From Coccinella septempunctata (Eukaryota; Arthropoda; Insecta; Coleoptera; Coccinellidae): a stretch of DNA of 64,000 bases. Positions 62,865-64,000 of the stretch are shown here, piece by piece. Both the position numbers and the translations under genes were made by a program. Below the pieces are notes generated by a model. That model worked only from the letters and a program-made list of their open reading frames with translations. It was not told the origin of the DNA and made no database searches. Location: contig NC_058195.1 of the NCBI RefSeq assembly GCF_907165205.1, positions 23,704,936-23,768,935 of the forward strand. The letters run 5' to 3'. The stretch's first letter is position 1, and every line of letters starts with the position of its first letter.

Positions 62865-63932
62865 CTACAGGATAGTGTCAGGAAAATTATACCGCCATTT
62901 TTGCGATTCCGATGATTTTACAGAGCCAGAATTGGGAAATCCCTGGAAGTTATGTGTTCCGAAAGATGACCGAAGAGAAGTCCTTCTCGAAAACCACGAC
63001 TGACCGACCGCAGGACACTTGGGAATAGCAGAAACCAAATTTCGCATAGCCCGCAGCTATTATTGGCCAGGAATTTTCCGAGAAATTGCCCAATATGTCC
63101 GAAAATGTAGCAAGTTTAGTGTCACCGATACAAGGTTTCACAGCAGAAACCGGCAAGGAATCATTCCTATGTGGTGGAAGAACCTTGTAAAAAGGACAGA
63201 TTCTCCAAACGGATGGAATTTAGGCCCATGGGAACAACTGTCCAAAGAGGTGTGTACCAGGCTTCCAAGGAAGATGAAGTGAATTCCCCAAAGCAGGAGT
63301 CAACCGAAGACCCCAGAGCATTCTTGAACTTTGATAGGGAAATGCGTTCACCGAACGCCAAATTTTCTACCGAGATTGCTATCAAGGAGGGAGAGAATCA
63401 CACCGAACCAGATACCGAACCGCAAGTTGCTTACCATGTAAATAACCGTAACCGATTTACCGAAACTTTCAAATTTGTCCGAACTAGATTAACACGAGCC
63501 TTCGTCCAGCAAAGTCACTATAACCTACGTCGTAAGGACTGGCGTCATAGGATTAGAGACCAAGTGTACGGAAGAGGGCATTCCTTATCTTCTGCAGTAG
63601 AAGGAGTTGCCGCCAAGTTGGCTCCGAAATACTCCGGACCGTATACCGTTGTAGGCATAGTCTCTCCTGCGGTGTATGACATCAAGGATGGCAGTGGTAA
63701 GGTTGTCAGACACATCCACATAAAATTATTTCTGCTGGAGTGTAAAAGACAGGGGTTAACACCTAAACATATAGGAGCAGGCATCGGAAATGTTCTGAAT
63801 TTGTTTGAGTTTTACGCAGGGGTTGATACAAATATAATATGTAAGAATGGGGCAAATTCACTGGACCCGCTTTTCCTAAGTAAGTGCGCGGGGTCCTTTG
63901 TTTTAATTTTACGCAGGGGGAAGATTCAATAG
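62865..63932 (+). pseudogene. Integrase remnants of LTR element 3: zinc domain and C-terminal domain, core deleted
   Basis: From about 62935 the plus strand reads NPWKLCVPKDDRREVLLENH, a stop, then AGHLGIAETKFRIARSYYWP and FREIAQYVRKCSKF, the HHCC zinc domain. The DDE core is missing. The frame 63171-63932 resumes with FLNFDREMRSPNAKFS, FKFVRTRLTRAFVQQSHYNL, DQVYGRGHSLSSAVEGVAAK, LAPKYSGPYTVVGIVSPAVY and VVRHIHIKLFL, the C-terminal domain. RT, RNase H and the integrase core are absent, so the element could only move with help from relatives. The 3' LTR would lie beyond 64000. Confidence 0.86.
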
Positions 63933-64000
63933 AAAGATTAATGAGTTCAATAATAACCTAGTTGGCAGAGTACTTTCCTTGAAGATCGAGCACACTCACC

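Overview
The window looks like a stretch of an insect nuclear genome. It is AT-rich, has no operons, and contains split host exons with GT/AG splice sites. Its transposable elements (TEs) are mostly of insect type: Jockey/CR1-like and I-type LINEs, Penelope-like elements (PLEs), a Helitron, IS630/Tc1-mariner and PIF/Harbinger DNA elements, Ty3/Gypsy elements and a tRNA-derived SINE. The order of insect cannot be fixed from this sequence.

The only host gene I can name lies on the minus strand. Two exons (27040-27205, then 6283-6486) encode consecutive pieces of the coiled-coil stalk of an axonemal dynein heavy chain, probably of the DNAH3/7/12 group. They are in matching phase and separated by an intron of 20,553 bp. 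Everything from 6487 to 27039 is therefore intronic, and much of the rest may lie in flanking introns of the same gene. A second, unidentified exon-like open segment (44066-44263, minus strand, phase 0-0) may belong to this or another gene.

Inside the large intron, from left to right: a PLE-type hairpin repeat and hammerhead-like motif; a broken Helitron (pieces near 8.3, 10.1 and 12.9-13.5 kb, with an intact-looking 3' terminus at 13498) interrupted by a LINE and by a PLE; a probable solo LTR (10837-12243, TSD GCCA) inside that PLE; several palindromic MITEs; a mariner-like element with long inverted ends (about 14.57-16.50 kb); two successive PLEs with hammerhead motifs, one split by a SINE; a nearly complete LINE (about 19.85-23.07 kb); and a 2.5-kb PLE palindrome with 1,090-bp arms (24180-26670).

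Right of the dynein exon are a DNA element with 280-bp inverted arms and repeated GTCAGTCA motifs (27649-29289), a poorly explained region (29.3-36 kb) holding another hammerhead-like motif and a tRNA-like palindrome, and a 3.04-kb direct tandem duplication of an I-type LINE segment (36117-42191). From 44.8 to 53.3 kb lies a Ty3/Gypsy element (minus strand, tRNA-Trp-type primer site). A Harbinger element sits in its 3' LTR, and a LINE inserted in its pol gene makes an in-frame RT-endonuclease chimera. A Jockey-type LINE and a second Gypsy pol follow. The window ends in a third LTR element (plus strand, 57974 to past the end) with a 2.3-kb LTR, a 65-bp hairpin tandem array, and gag/protease/integrase remnants. 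That element is saturated on one strand with the tetramer ACCG in every reading frame, which is the most unusual signal in the window.
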